NCBI GenBank assembly: GCA_003242085.1
Contig: QBML01000001.1
Span: 1-64,000, forward strand
DNA: 64,000 nucleotides
Direction of reading: 5' to 3'
Origin: Pseudanabaena frigida
Lineage (GTDB): Bacteria > Cyanobacteriota > Cyanobacteriia > Pseudanabaenales > Pseudanabaenaceae
A program made the position numbers and the translations under genes. The stretch's first letter is position 1. Every line of letters begins with the position of its first letter. Below the pieces are notes generated by a model. That model was not told the DNA's origin and ran no database searches. It saw only the letters and a program-made list of their open reading frames with translations. Below are positions 23,042-31,937 of this stretch, in pieces.

Positions 23042-23539
23042 CTAAATATTCTTTTCGCTGAGTTCGCGAGACATATAATCAAAAGGTGCTGCCAACCAAT
23101 CAGAGCTATCACCCACTAAGTCCATAACAGCCTGTTTCATGATTTGAATACCTTGAACAGTTGGGCCAATTGGCACTCCCAGAGAGCTGTAAGTATCACG
23201 GAGACCTTGCAACACTCTTTCGTCTAGGACATCATTGTTACCTGCAACTAGAGCATAGGAAGCATAGCGCAAGTAATAGTCCATATCACGCAAGCAAGCT
23301 GCAAAACGACGAGTCGTATAAGCGTTACCACCTGGACGGATTAGATCGGGGACTTCTTCAAATAATTGTGAGCCAGACTTGCGGACAATTGATGCAGCAT
23401 TAGCTGTGATTGCTGAAGATGCTGCAAGCCTTGCGTTGCCTGTGGCAAAGTAAGATTTGAGGGTATCTAGTGCATCGCGATCAAAATATTTACCAGTTGC
23501 GTCATAAGCACCAATCAGGCTGGTAATTGCATCCTGCAT
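23042..23539 (-). CDS. apcF: Allophycocyanin beta-18 subunit
   Basis: Phycobilisome core protein of 165 residues that joins the terminal-emitter trimers with ApcE. It has the bilin-attachment region AACLRDMDYYLRYASYALVAG with the conserved Cys near 82, and RPGGNAYTTRRFAACL. ApcF rather than ApcB is indicated by YFDRDALDTLKSYF, LFEEVPDLIRPGG and the C-terminal PFDYMSRELSE. It is monocistronic, far from other apc genes, as usual for apcF. Confidence 0.95.
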   Translation of the reverse strand: MQDAITSLIGAYDATGKYFDRDALDTLKSYFATGNARLAASSAITANAASIVRKSGSQLFEEVPDLIRPGGNAYTTRRFAACLRDMDYYLRYASYALVAGNNDVLDERVLQGLRDTYSSLGVPIGPTVQGIQIMKQAVMDLVGDSSDWLAAPFDYMSRELSEKNI

Positions 23540-24002
23540 GTTATTTTCTCCGTTAATTTGTCTTTAATAAATGTATCGGTAAGGTATTTGTAAAGTTTGT
23601 AAACTATATATAACTTAAACTTGGCAACCTATCCCTTGGACAGTTACCGAAATTATTTTACTGTGATTTCAGCGTCTAACCAAGTTTTGATTTATCAAAT
23701 GCCACGCTAGGTAACTTTAATAAGCAAATATTAGGGTAGTAAAAAGATTGGTATTCAATTTTTTACATTACTTTATGCCACAACCAACAATAGAAGAAGC
23801 ACCTTGCGATGCTTCTTCTATTGTTGGTTGTGGCGAAGTCTATATTTTTTGAGAATAGCTGCAATATTGTAGGAAATGTAGGAATTATGTCGCTGCAAGG
23901 TAAGCTTAGATACTAAGCTTAAATATAAGGTGCTTATTTAAGCCCCTTGCAAGCAGTTTATAAAGAAATGTCTGGAAGTGAACTTGATGTAGGGCTAGGT
24001 GT
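23540..24002. other. Upstream region of apcF and the FIST gene
   Basis: A 460-bp AT-rich gap between divergent genes. It must hold the apcF promoter and leader. A 24-bp perfect palindrome sits at 23778-23833. No further open frame or RNA is recognised. Confidence 0.5.
23778..23833. repeat. 24-bp perfect inverted repeat
   Basis: Arms 23778-23801 (CCACAACCAACAATAGAAGA inward) and 23810-23833 pair exactly across an 8-nt loop. It lies between divergent promoters, so termination is not its obvious role. Confidence 0.8.
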
Positions 24003-25214
24003 ATGAAGTGGGTTACTAGTCTTTCGACAAAAATATCTTTGGAATCTGCGGTACAAGATCTATCGCAGCAAGTATTAACAGCGCTCGGTGATTTATCTCT
24101 TGATTTAGGCTTTTTGTTTGTTTCAACTGCTTTTGCTAGTGATTACCCTCGTTTGCTACCTTTGCTTGCCGAAAAATTGCCAATCCAAAAGTTAGTTGGT
24201 TGTTCTGGTGGTGGCATTGTCGGCAATGGTCAAGAGTTTGAAGATAAGCCTGCGATCGCTTTATTGGTAGGACATTTACCGAATACTGAGTCCAAAGTAT
24301 TCCATCTCAATGATAATGATTTACCAGATCTTGACAGTTCGCCAGATCGCTGGGAAAAGCTGACCGATGTCGATCCAGCGGTTTCACCAAGTTTTGTTTT
24401 GGTTGGCGATCCGTTTTCCTTTCCAATTAACGATTTAATTCAAGGGCTTGATTTTGCTTATCCTCAGTCGGTAAAGGTAGGGGGATTGGCTAGCAGTGGG
24501 GGAATGGGTGCTAACTCTTTGTTCTGCTTCCATGAAGAAAACGAATATAAGCTTTATCGAACTGGTTTATTAGGTGTGGCAATTTGGGGAGATGTGACGA
24601 TCGATCCAGTTGTCGCTCAGGGCTGCCGACCAATTGGTAGAATTTTACAGGTTTCTGAGTGCGAACGCAATTTGATTTTAGGATTGGAAGGTAAGTCTCC
24701 GCTGAGCTTACTCCAAGATACCGTTGGTGATTTAAATCAAAGCGATCGCGAACTCGCTCAACATTCACTATTTATTGGTGTAGTGATGAATGAGTTTAAA
24801 GCGAATCCATCACAAGGCGATTTCTTGATTCGCAATATTATTGGTGTCGATCCGCGCTCTGGGGCGATCGCTGTTGGTGACAGAATGCGTCCTGGGCAAA
24901 GGATACAACTTCATTTGCGAGACGGCAAAGCCTCGGCTGAGGATTTAGAGGAAGCTTTGACTAATTATAGTAATCAGCTAAGCTTAGAAGCTCCAAACGT
25001 ATTTCCTACCGCTGCTTTAATGTTTTCTTGTATGGGCAGAGGCGAAAGGCTGTATGGGAAACCAAACTTTGACTCCGAGCTATTACAAAAACACATAGGA
25101 TTGATTCCATTTAGCGGCTTTTTCTGTTCTGGAGAGATTGGCCCTGTCGGAGGTACGACATTTTTGCATGGTTACACTTCCGTATTTGGGATTGTTAGGC
25201 CAAAGAAACAATAA
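24003..25214 (+). CDS. FIST domain sensory protein
   Basis: A 403-residue stand-alone FIST protein. The FIST_N part (about 20-210) has LFVSTAFASDYPRLL, KLVGCSGGGIVGNG and SVKVGGLASSGG. The FIST_C part (about 230-385) has NQSDRELAQHSLFIGVVMNE, FLIRNIIGVDP and ALMFSCMGRG, GLIPFSGFFCSGEIGP. FIST domains are proposed small-ligand sensors, possibly for amino acids, usually linked to signal transduction. No signalling partner adjoins. The last 18 coding bases and the stop form the left arm of a 32-bp palindrome. Confidence 0.9.
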   Translation: MKWVTSLSTKISLESAVQDLSQQVLTALGDLSLDLGFLFVSTAFASDYPRLLPLLAEKLPIQKLVGCSGGGIVGNGQEFEDKPAIALLVGHLPNTESKVFHLNDNDLPDLDSSPDRWEKLTDVDPAVSPSFVLVGDPFSFPINDLIQGLDFAYPQSVKVGGLASSGGMGANSLFCFHEENEYKLYRTGLLGVAIWGDVTIDPVVAQGCRPIGRILQVSECERNLILGLEGKSPLSLLQDTVGDLNQSDRELAQHSLFIGVVMNEFKANPSQGDFLIRNIIGVDPRSGAIAVGDRMRPGQRIQLHLRDGKASAEDLEEALTNYSNQLSLEAPNVFPTAALMFSCMGRGERLYGKPNFDSELLQKHIGLIPFSGFFCSGEIGPVGGTTFLHGYTSVFGIVRPKKQ

Positions 25215-25260
25215 AAAAGGGACGCAAAGCGTCCCTTTTTTATTGTTTCTTTGGCCTAAC
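25194..25260. repeat. 32-bp perfect palindrome extending into the FIST coding end
   Basis: Arms 25194-25225 and 25229-25260 (loop AAA, core GGGACGC-AAA-GCGTCCC) are identical complements. The left arm contains the last six sense codons and the stop (25212-25214), so the right arm is an inverted copy of the gene's 3' end. The run of T in the right arm makes it a terminator as well. Confidence 0.9.
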
Positions 25261-25300
25261 AAGTACTATTGTTGCTATAACAATGAAAGAGGTTACTCAG

Positions 25301-25343
25301 CTAAACAGAAGAAGCGGCGCAAAGCGCCGCTTCTTCTGTTTAG
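25301..25343. repeat. 20-bp perfect palindrome, AAA loop
   Basis: Arms 25301-25320 and 25324-25343 with core GCGGCGC-AAA-GCGCCGC. It lies 67 bp before the dxs stop on the opposite strand and is a possible dxs terminator. Confidence 0.8.
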
Positions 25344-25409
25344 ACCTTTAAGAGCAAGAAGCTTAAGCCACTTGCCTTGCCTTTATTTGCTTTTGTCTTT
25401 GGAGTTTAA

Positions 25410-27329
25410 TTAGCTACTAATCGCTGTTTCTTTATTAAATGCAAACTGTTTAAGAATGCGATCGCAGATTTGACCGCTAGATAGTCCAAGGGAATTGAAA
25501 GACTGCTCTGGGGAAGCGTGTTCAACAAGAATATCGGGAACACCAATGCGGTAAACAGGAGCCAGAACATTTGCATCATTCAAAGCTTCCAAAACAGCGC
25601 TACCAAATCCGCCCATCAAGCAACCTTCTTCAAGGGTGACAACCTTACCAATTTTTTGGGCTAGAGGCAAAATTAGCTCGGTATCTAAAGGCTTCGCAAA
25701 GCGGGCATTAACTACCGTGGCGCTAACACCATGCTCATTGAGGAGTTCCGCAACTTGTAAAGAAGGATAAACCATTGAGCCATAGGCTAAGAGCAACAAG
25801 TCTTTGCCTTCACGCAAGACTTCGGCTTTGCCGATAGGTAATGGTTCCCAATCTTCATCTTGCATGGGTACGCCGATGCCATTACCGCGAGGATAACGCA
25901 TGGCGCTCGGCCCATTGTGAGTTAATCCCGTGACAATCATATTCTGCATTTCCGCTTCATCCTTAGGAGCCATCAGCACCATATTCGGAATACAACGTAG
26001 ATAGGCAATGTCATACATACCTTGGTGGGTAGGACCATCGGCTCCAACGATACCCGCACGGTCTAAACAGAGGAAAACGGGCAAGTCTTGGATACAGATA
26101 TCATGGATGATTTGGTCAAAACCACGTTGGAGGAAGGTGGAATAAATTGCGGCAACGGGGCGCATTCCTTCACAAGCCATACCTGCGGCGACGGTGAGTG
26201 CGTGCTGTTCGGCAATACCAACATCGATAAATTGATTGGGCAATGCGGCTTGGAATTTATCTAAGCCTGTGCCCGTAGACATTGCCGCCGTAATCGCGAC
26301 GATACGCTTGTCATGCTCGGCAAGTTTGATTAGCGTATCGGCAAAAACTTTGGAATAGCTGGGGGGTTTAGGCTTACTGGATGATGATGGTTTCGCTTTT
26401 CCTGTAGCAAGGTCAAAGGAATTTTGGGCATGGTAGCCAACGCGATCGGCTTCAGCATAGCTATAGCCCTTACCCTTAGTGGTGCTAACGTGAACCATGA
26501 CTGGACCTTTGAGCGTATGCGCCATTTTGAAGGTGTCGATCAATTCTTTGAGATTGTGACCATCAACAGGTCCAATATAAGTAAAGCCGAGTTCTTCAAA
26601 TACAGCTCCTACCTTGTTTTGTACCATCGTCACAATCTTGAGATTGTCCTTGATGCGCTCAATCTCAGGGCTGATTTGTTCGCCAACAAAGGGGATATTG
26701 CGGATCTGTCCCTCTAGATTATTGGTGATGAATTTCATCGGTGGGCTGAGACGCATTTTATTCAGGTACTTAGGAATTGCGCCCACATTTGCCGAAATCG
26801 ACATTTCATTGTCATTGAGCACAACTAATAAATTAGTTTTGGGAAGATGTCCTGCGTGATTAATCGCTTCGAGAGCCATACCACCTGTCAAGGAGCCATC
26901 ACCAATGATCGCCACAGTTTTGTAATTTTCGCCTTGCAAGTCGCGGGCGATCGCCATACCAAGGGCAGCCGAAATACTGGTCGATGCGTGACCAGCACCA
27001 AAATGGTCGAATTCACTTTCCCGACGATTGAGGTAACCAGCAATACCATCTTTTTGTCGTAGGGTATGAAAACGATTGTAACGACCAGTAATTAATTTAT
27101 GTGGATAGGCCTGATGTCCTACGTCCCAAACGACTTTATCGCGATCCAAATCTAGAGTTTGATATAGACCGAGGGTGAGTTCAACTACACCTAGCCCAGG
27201 GCCTAAATGTCCACCTGTTGCTGCGATAGTTTCTAAATGTTTTTGCCGAATTTCCTTTGCTATAGACTCCAATTGCGAGATTGTCAGACCGTGCAATTGG
27301 TTAGGGTGGGTAATGTCACTTAACCGCAT
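25410..27329 (-). CDS. dxs: 1-deoxy-D-xylulose-5-phosphate synthase
   Basis: Thiamine-diphosphate enzyme that condenses pyruvate and glyceraldehyde 3-phosphate, the first step of the MEP isoprenoid pathway feeding carotenoids, phytol and quinones. The 639-residue length is normal. Motifs are [12 protein letters not shown], the GAGHASTS region, the ThDP motif GDGSLTGG...[15 protein letters not shown], the catalytic TYR region [12 protein letters not shown], and [10 protein letters not shown] hairpin precedes the gene and another follows. It is monocistronic. Confidence 0.97.
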   Translation of the reverse strand: MRLSDITHPNQLHGLTISQLESIAKEIRQKHLETIAATGGHLGPGLGVVELTLGLYQTLDLDRDKVVWDVGHQAYPHKLITGRYNRFHTLRQKDGIAGYLNRRESEFDHFGAGHASTSISAALGMAIARDLQGENYKTVAIIGDGSLTGGMALEAINHAGHLPKTNLLVVLNDNEMSISANVGAIPKYLNKMRLSPPMKFITNNLEGQIRNIPFVGEQISPEIERIKDNLKIVTMVQNKVGAVFEELGFTYIGPVDGHNLKELIDTFKMAHTLKGPVMVHVSTTKGKGYSYAEADRVGYHAQNSFDLATGKAKPSSSSKPKPPSYSKVFADTLIKLAEHDKRIVAITAAMSTGTGLDKFQAALPNQFIDVGIAEQHALTVAAGMACEGMRPVAAIYSTFLQRGFDQIIHDICIQDLPVFLCLDRAGIVGADGPTHQGMYDIAYLRCIPNMVLMAPKDEAEMQNMIVTGLTHNGPSAMRYPRGNGIGVPMQDEDWEPLPIGKAEVLREGKDLLLLAYGSMVYPSLQVAELLNEHGVSATVVNARFAKPLDTELILPLAQKIGKVVTLEEGCLMGGFGSAVLEALNDANVLAPVYRIGVPDILVEHASPEQSFNSLGLSSGQICDRILKQFAFNKETAISS

Positions 27330-27417
27330 ATATACTTATTTTTATAAAATAACTCCCTTTAGTTTAACTGAAGCGCACCCCACAAACATTCATCGCGATC
27401 GCAGTTCTTAAAATCGC

Positions 27418-27450
27418 AAAAAGAAAGGACGCAAAGCGTCCTTTCTTTTT
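27418..27450. terminator. Hairpin with T-tract, AAA loop
   Basis: Arms 27418-27432 and 27436-27450 (core GGACGC-AAA-GCGTCC) followed by nine or more T. It points as a terminator on the plus strand although genes on both sides run leftward, and on the minus strand it ends with T5. It shares its core with the hairpin at 25194. Confidence 0.75.
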
Positions 27451-27485
27451 TTTTAAGTAGCAAAGTAGCTTGAGGTTAGTTTTGT

Positions 27486-27779
27486 CTATTTTGATACAAG
27501 TGACAAAACTGCTTGACGACAGCCCATACAGTCACATCCCAGTTTACTAATGGCAAGGTCACCTATGCGATCGCTGGTCAGAATATTAGCGCGATCGTTG
27601 AGAGCTGTATTATTTTGAGCGCTATCTCGATCTTCTCTAGTAATCACCACCGATGTGCTAAAAGAATTAACGTCTTTATTCACATCATTGTTAGGATTTG
27701 CTTGTGCAGGATTGCTTGACAGCAAAAAGGCTGCTAATAACGCAGGGCTACTCAAAAGCGTTAGTGAAGATTTTTTCAT
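27486..27779 (-). CDS. Small secreted protein, unknown function
   Basis: A 97-residue precursor with a clear signal peptide (MKKSSLTLLSSPALLAAFLL) and a likely AxA cleavage after NPAQA near residue 27. The mature part is Asn/Asp-rich and ends with GCDCMGCRQAVLSL, three cysteines in a CxCxxC arrangement that could bind metal or form disulfides. It resembles short exported proteins common in cyanobacteria. The function is unknown. Confidence 0.65.
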   Translation of the reverse strand: MKKSSLTLLSSPALLAAFLLSSNPAQANPNNDVNKDVNSFSTSVVITREDRDSAQNNTALNDRANILTSDRIGDLAISKLGCDCMGCRQAVLSLVSK

Positions 27780-27897
27780 AGGTTAAAAGAATGTCAAGTT
27801 ACATTCATTAATTGCTTGAGATACTAGCATTAACTTCTAGTGATGGCACAAAAAATCTTACGAAATAGATATGGAAAGCTCCCCTACAGATGCGAGT

Positions 27898-27951
27898 TAT
27901 ACTGTGATCTAGGTCGTGCTTAGCATTAGTACGGTCTAAATCACAGTATAA
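27898..27951. promoter_or_regulatory. Dyad in the promoter of the histidine kinase gene
   Basis: TTATACTGTGAT (27898-27909) faces ATCACAGTATAA (27940-27951), 12 bp perfect, ending 11 bp before the kinase start. The 30-nt spacer and the position suggest a leader hairpin or operator. Confidence 0.5.
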
Positions 27952-27962
27952 ATGTTCCTTCT

Positions 27963-29081
27963 ATGCTTGTTGCGAGTCCCGATCTGATAGCCTTAGCGCG
28001 ATCGCAAATTATTTTACTGACCCAGAGTTTGGGGGCAGTTGCCAGTGCTATTTACATCACCGAAAATGTGGCGGACGGGATGCCACCTAATTTGGTGGAG
28101 GTAGCAGTATTTCCTGAAGAAGGAACGATTGCTTTACCAGAGGCTTTTCCGATGTTGTCGATGAGCAGTGGTGGTTTGGTAAAACAACGACGTTTTGTGT
28201 TGCCTTTAATTTATGAAGATGCAATTTTAGGTTTTTTAATGACAGGACGAGACGATCGCGACTGGATCGAATACGAACAATCACAAATCCAACAAATTGC
28301 GAATACTTTGGCGATCGCCTGTGCTATTGACCGTCGCAATCAATGGTTAGCAGCAAATCAGCAACGCAATTACGAGCAACAAAGTAATTTTTTAGCTTCA
28401 CTGCTGCATCAACTTCGCAATCCCCTCACGGCAATTCGTACTTTTGCTCAGCTATTATCAAGACGAATAGTTGCTGAAGATCCCAATCAAAAGTTTGTCG
28501 TAGGGATTTTACGCGAAACTCAACATATCCAAGATTTACTCAGCGAAGCCGATCGCCCTATACCACTTTTACTATCTCAAGCCGAAAGCGAAAAAGCTTT
28601 ATTACCTGCGGCAAAAATGGAACTCGCAGCCGTCGATTTGAATGGGATTTTGGAGGCAATTACAAGTTTTGCCAGTGCAATTGCCCAAGAACGCAACATT
28701 AAGTTTTTATCAAATATTCCTTCTCATTTACCGACAGTTTTAGGCTATGAATCATCGCTAAGAGAAGCGATCGGCAACTTAGTGGAGAATGCGCTCAAAT
28801 ACACTCCAGAGAATGGTTACGTCTTATTAGGTGTAGACGTTAAACCCGACACAGTTTATATTTACGTCCAAGATACAGGTGTGGGAATTCCTGAATCCGA
28901 TCTACCCCGTCTATTTGAACGTAGTTTCCGTGGCAGGCAGGCAGAAGGTAATATTTCTGGGACTGGTCTTGGGCTGGCGATTGCCAATGAATTAGTCCAA
29001 CAAATGGAAGGTAGCATTCACGTGATCAGTCAAGTTGGGAAAGGAAGTACTTTTGCAGTTACCATTAAACGAGCGATTTAG
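27963..29081 (+). CDS. Sensor histidine kinase with GAF-like input domain
   Basis: A 372-residue soluble kinase. The N-terminal 130 residues look like a GAF domain (QSLGAVASAIYITEN, LPLIYEDAILGFLMTGR). The H box is LLHQLRNPLTAIRTFAQLL with the phospho-acceptor His near 147. The ATPase domain has N box AIGNLVENALKYTPENG, G1 DTGVGIPESD, F box FERSFRG and G2 GTGLGLAI. No membrane segment is seen, so the signal is cytosolic. No response regulator is adjacent; cognate partners in cyanobacteria are often unlinked. Confidence 0.9.
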   Translation: MLVASPDLIALARSQIILLTQSLGAVASAIYITENVADGMPPNLVEVAVFPEEGTIALPEAFPMLSMSSGGLVKQRRFVLPLIYEDAILGFLMTGRDDRDWIEYEQSQIQQIANTLAIACAIDRRNQWLAANQQRNYEQQSNFLASLLHQLRNPLTAIRTFAQLLSRRIVAEDPNQKFVVGILRETQHIQDLLSEADRPIPLLLSQAESEKALLPAAKMELAAVDLNGILEAITSFASAIAQERNIKFLSNIPSHLPTVLGYESSLREAIGNLVENALKYTPENGYVLLGVDVKPDTVYIYVQDTGVGIPESDLPRLFERSFRGRQAEGNISGTGLGLAIANELVQQMEGSIHVISQVGKGSTFAVTIKRAI

Positions 29082-29199
29082 GGTTGAATTAATGCGAAGC
29101 GCTGCTTTCAAATAAGCACTACAGCGATCTTTATATCTAGGTATAAGATAGTAGGAATACTCTATAATTGAATAGTAATCATTCATGGTTTAGATCTAG

Positions 29200-30324
29200 G
29201 TGGCACTTAAGTTTAAATTTGCGATCGCCTCCGACTTGCACATTGCATTGCCCCACACGATTTGGCAACATCCTGCGCGATTTCATTTGGTCGAGTACAG
29301 CATTCCCGTATTTGAAGAGGTGTTGTCCGAACTTGCTAGCCTAGATTTAGACTTTCTACTCTTACCAGGCGATCTGACTCAACATGGTGAACCTGAAAAC
29401 CATCAATGGCTATCCGAGAGACTGGCAAAGCTTCCTTATCCCGTTTATGTGATTGCGGGAAATCATGATGTACCAAGGATAGAAACTTTTGATCGATTTA
29501 CGCCGCACTATACCAAGTTTGGGTTTAAGTCTGGGATTAGAGACCCTCAAAAGCTCTATTATGAATGCGAAGTATTACCTAACGTCCGATTAATTGGATT
29601 GAACTCGAATCAGTTTGATGCTGAAGGTAAACAGATTGGCTGGATTGATGAAGAACAATTAGTATGGTTGCAATCAATTCTTGAACGCCGAGAATACGAG
29701 TTGAACTTAGTGACAATTCATCATAACGTACTCGAACATATGCACGATCAGTCCAGCAACGCTCTAGGAAAGCGTTATATGCTTGCTAATGCTGAGAAAT
29801 TGTGTGAAATTTTGCATCAAGCAAAAGTGAAGTTAGTATTTACAGGTCATCTTCACGTACAAGATATTGCCTATAGCGATCGCTATGATTTTTATGACAT
29901 CACTACAGGCTCTTTAGTTAGCTATCCTCATCCTTATCGCGTTCTCAATTACATATCGGATGCATCAGGCGATCGCCTAGAGATTGAATCATTTCGAGTA
30001 AAATCAATCCCAGAGCAACTAGATTTATTACATTTTTCGCGGGAATGGATGGGCGATCGCGCTCATCCATTTGTTCTAAAGTTATTAACTCATCCTCCCC
30101 TAAATTTACCTTTAGCAATTGCGGAATCTCTCACTCCCGATCTCCGCTATTTTTGGGCATATATTGCTGATGGTGATGCTCAATTTCATTTTCCAAACTT
30201 CCCACCACTAGCTAAAGCATACTTTGAAGCGTTCAGCGATATTCCCCCCAAAGACAATAACGTCACTTTAACTCTCAAGCGATCGCCTGCAATTCAACTT
30301 CCTGAAATTTCGCATCGTCGATAA
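29200..30324 (+). CDS. Metallophosphoesterase (calcineurin-like)
   Basis: Binuclear metal phosphoesterase of 374 residues, starting at GTG 29200. The motif series is complete: SDLHI (DxH), LPGDLTQHGE (GDxxxxG), AGNHD (GNHD), TIHHN, and FTGHLHVQ (GHxH). The first 250 residues resemble cAMP phosphodiesterase CpdA; the extra C-terminal 110 residues (FSREWMGDRAHPFVLKLL onwards) are unassigned. The substrate is unknown. A terminator hairpin at 30381 follows. Confidence 0.9.
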   Translation: MALKFKFAIASDLHIALPHTIWQHPARFHLVEYSIPVFEEVLSELASLDLDFLLLPGDLTQHGEPENHQWLSERLAKLPYPVYVIAGNHDVPRIETFDRFTPHYTKFGFKSGIRDPQKLYYECEVLPNVRLIGLNSNQFDAEGKQIGWIDEEQLVWLQSILERREYELNLVTIHHNVLEHMHDQSSNALGKRYMLANAEKLCEILHQAKVKLVFTGHLHVQDIAYSDRYDFYDITTGSLVSYPHPYRVLNYISDASGDRLEIESFRVKSIPEQLDLLHFSREWMGDRAHPFVLKLLTHPPLNLPLAIAESLTPDLRYFWAYIADGDAQFHFPNFPPLAKAYFEAFSDIPPKDNNVTLTLKRSPAIQLPEISHRR

Positions 30325-30380
30325 TGTCTGTTCCCTTCTTTTGCTTTCTCGTTCTTACGCCCTTCCCAGTCAAAAAATAG

Positions 30381-30407
30381 TGGTGCGTAGCTTAGCCACG
30401 CACCACC
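30381..30407 (+). terminator. Hairpin after the metallophosphoesterase gene
   Basis: GTGGTGCGTAGC (30381-30392) and GCCACGCACCAC (30396-30407) pair with one mismatch around TTA, followed by ATTTCTTATTAT. Confidence 0.6.
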
Positions 30408-30505
30408 ATTTCTTATTATAGTGCCTATTTATTGGGTGGGAAGAGCGTAATCTATAAGGACTGTAAAAAATGCCATATAATCAACCTTAAGTTAGTATTT
30501 CTGAT

Positions 30506-31789
30506 ATGTCACCTAAACTTCTCCAAAATATCAATCGCCGTAGGTTTATTGGGCTTTCCACGTTGTTTTTGCTGGGAGCTTGCGGGGCGCAAACCACTCA
30601 AACAACAGCTTCAGGTAAAAGTAAAATTGTCTTTTGGACGATGCAGCTAAAGCCCCAATTCGATAAGTATATGGCTGATTTAATAGCTGCTTTTGTAAAA
30701 GAAAATCCAACCACAGAAGTAGAATGGGTTGATATCCCTTGGGGAGAAATGGAGACGAAGATTTTAAGCTCAGTAGCAGCAAGAACAGCTCCTGATGTCG
30801 TCAATCTCAATCCACAATTTGCATCAAAATTAGCTGAGAAAAAAGCGCTCGTCGATTTAGGTTCTGTAATATCAGAATCGGATAAGGCTAGTTATTTCCC
30901 AAATATATGGAAAGCCAACCAGTTAGACAACATTACATTTGGCTTGCCTTGGTATGTTGCCACCGATATCACAATTTACAATCGTTCCCTATTTGAGAAG
31001 GCGGGATTAGATCCTGCAAAACCGCCAACAACTTTTGAAGAACTTGCGAAAGTTTCGGAACAGATCAAGTCTAAAACTGGCAAGTATGCCTTCTTGCTGA
31101 CAATGGATGGTGGGCAGGTTCTCGAAGCAATGGTTCAGATGGGTATGCAGTTGCTTGATGATAGCGGTAAAGCGGCTTTCAATAATGCTATTGGCATATC
31201 TGCGTTTGAATATTGGGTAAATCTATTTGACAAGCAACTAATTCCTCGCGAAATCTTAACAGAGGGACATCGCAAGGCAGTAGAACTCTATCAAGCAGGT
31301 GAATTGGCAATTTTATTGACAGGTCCACAATTTTTGCAAACTGTCGCTCAGAATGCCCCAGAGACAGCCAAAGTTACCGATATTGGTGCTCAAATTACAG
31401 GCTCAACGGGCAAAAAAAGCGCGGCAGTAATGAATGTTGCAGTTCCAAACACTTCGATAAATCAAGCGCTAGCTATAAAATTTGCACTGTATCTAACTAA
31501 TGCCGAGAATCAGTTAGCTTTTACCAAGGTGGAGAATCTTTTACCTTCGACTGTCAAAAGTTCTAGCGATCGCTACTTCACCGAAGCCGCTAAAGATGCC
31601 CCACTTCTCGATCGCGCTAGAGTAATCAGTGCATCACAGCTTCCTCAGTCCGAAGTTTTGATTCCACCAGCTAGAGATATTGAGAAGCTCCGCAAGATTA
31701 TTTATGAAGAATTGCAGCTAGCGATGCTCAAGGAAAAGCCGAGTGATAAAGCGATCTCTTCTGCCGCAGAACGGTGGAATTCACTATAG
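30506..31789 (+). CDS. ABC transporter substrate-binding lipoprotein (sugar type)
   Basis: Family 1 extracellular solute-binding protein of 427 residues. The N-terminus has INRRRFIGLSTLFLLGAC: a twin-arginine-like motif plus a lipobox with Cys near 25, so the mature protein would be lipid-anchored. The mature part has IVFWTMQLKPQF, VEWVDIPWGEME, LPWYVATDITIYN and an ALAIKFALYLTN segment typical of maltose or glycerol-phosphate binders. No permease or ATPase genes adjoin, so it is an orphan. The ligand cannot be told from the sequence. Confidence 0.87.
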   Translation: MSPKLLQNINRRRFIGLSTLFLLGACGAQTTQTTASGKSKIVFWTMQLKPQFDKYMADLIAAFVKENPTTEVEWVDIPWGEMETKILSSVAARTAPDVVNLNPQFASKLAEKKALVDLGSVISESDKASYFPNIWKANQLDNITFGLPWYVATDITIYNRSLFEKAGLDPAKPPTTFEELAKVSEQIKSKTGKYAFLLTMDGGQVLEAMVQMGMQLLDDSGKAAFNNAIGISAFEYWVNLFDKQLIPREILTEGHRKAVELYQAGELAILLTGPQFLQTVAQNAPETAKVTDIGAQITGSTGKKSAAVMNVAVPNTSINQALAIKFALYLTNAENQLAFTKVENLLPSTVKSSSDRYFTEAAKDAPLLDRARVISASQLPQSEVLIPPARDIEKLRKIIYEELQLAMLKEKPSDKAISSAAERWNSL

Positions 31790-31937
31790 GGAAATACTTA
31801 GAACTCTGTAAAATCTCTGTACGAGTCAGATGACTGAATATTTTTAAGATTTGCCTTGTTAATTTTCTTAGTGGATTTTGAGTATTTCCTGATAACTACG
31901 CTAGATTAGCAGCAGTTCTGAATGTGGGGTTTTACCC

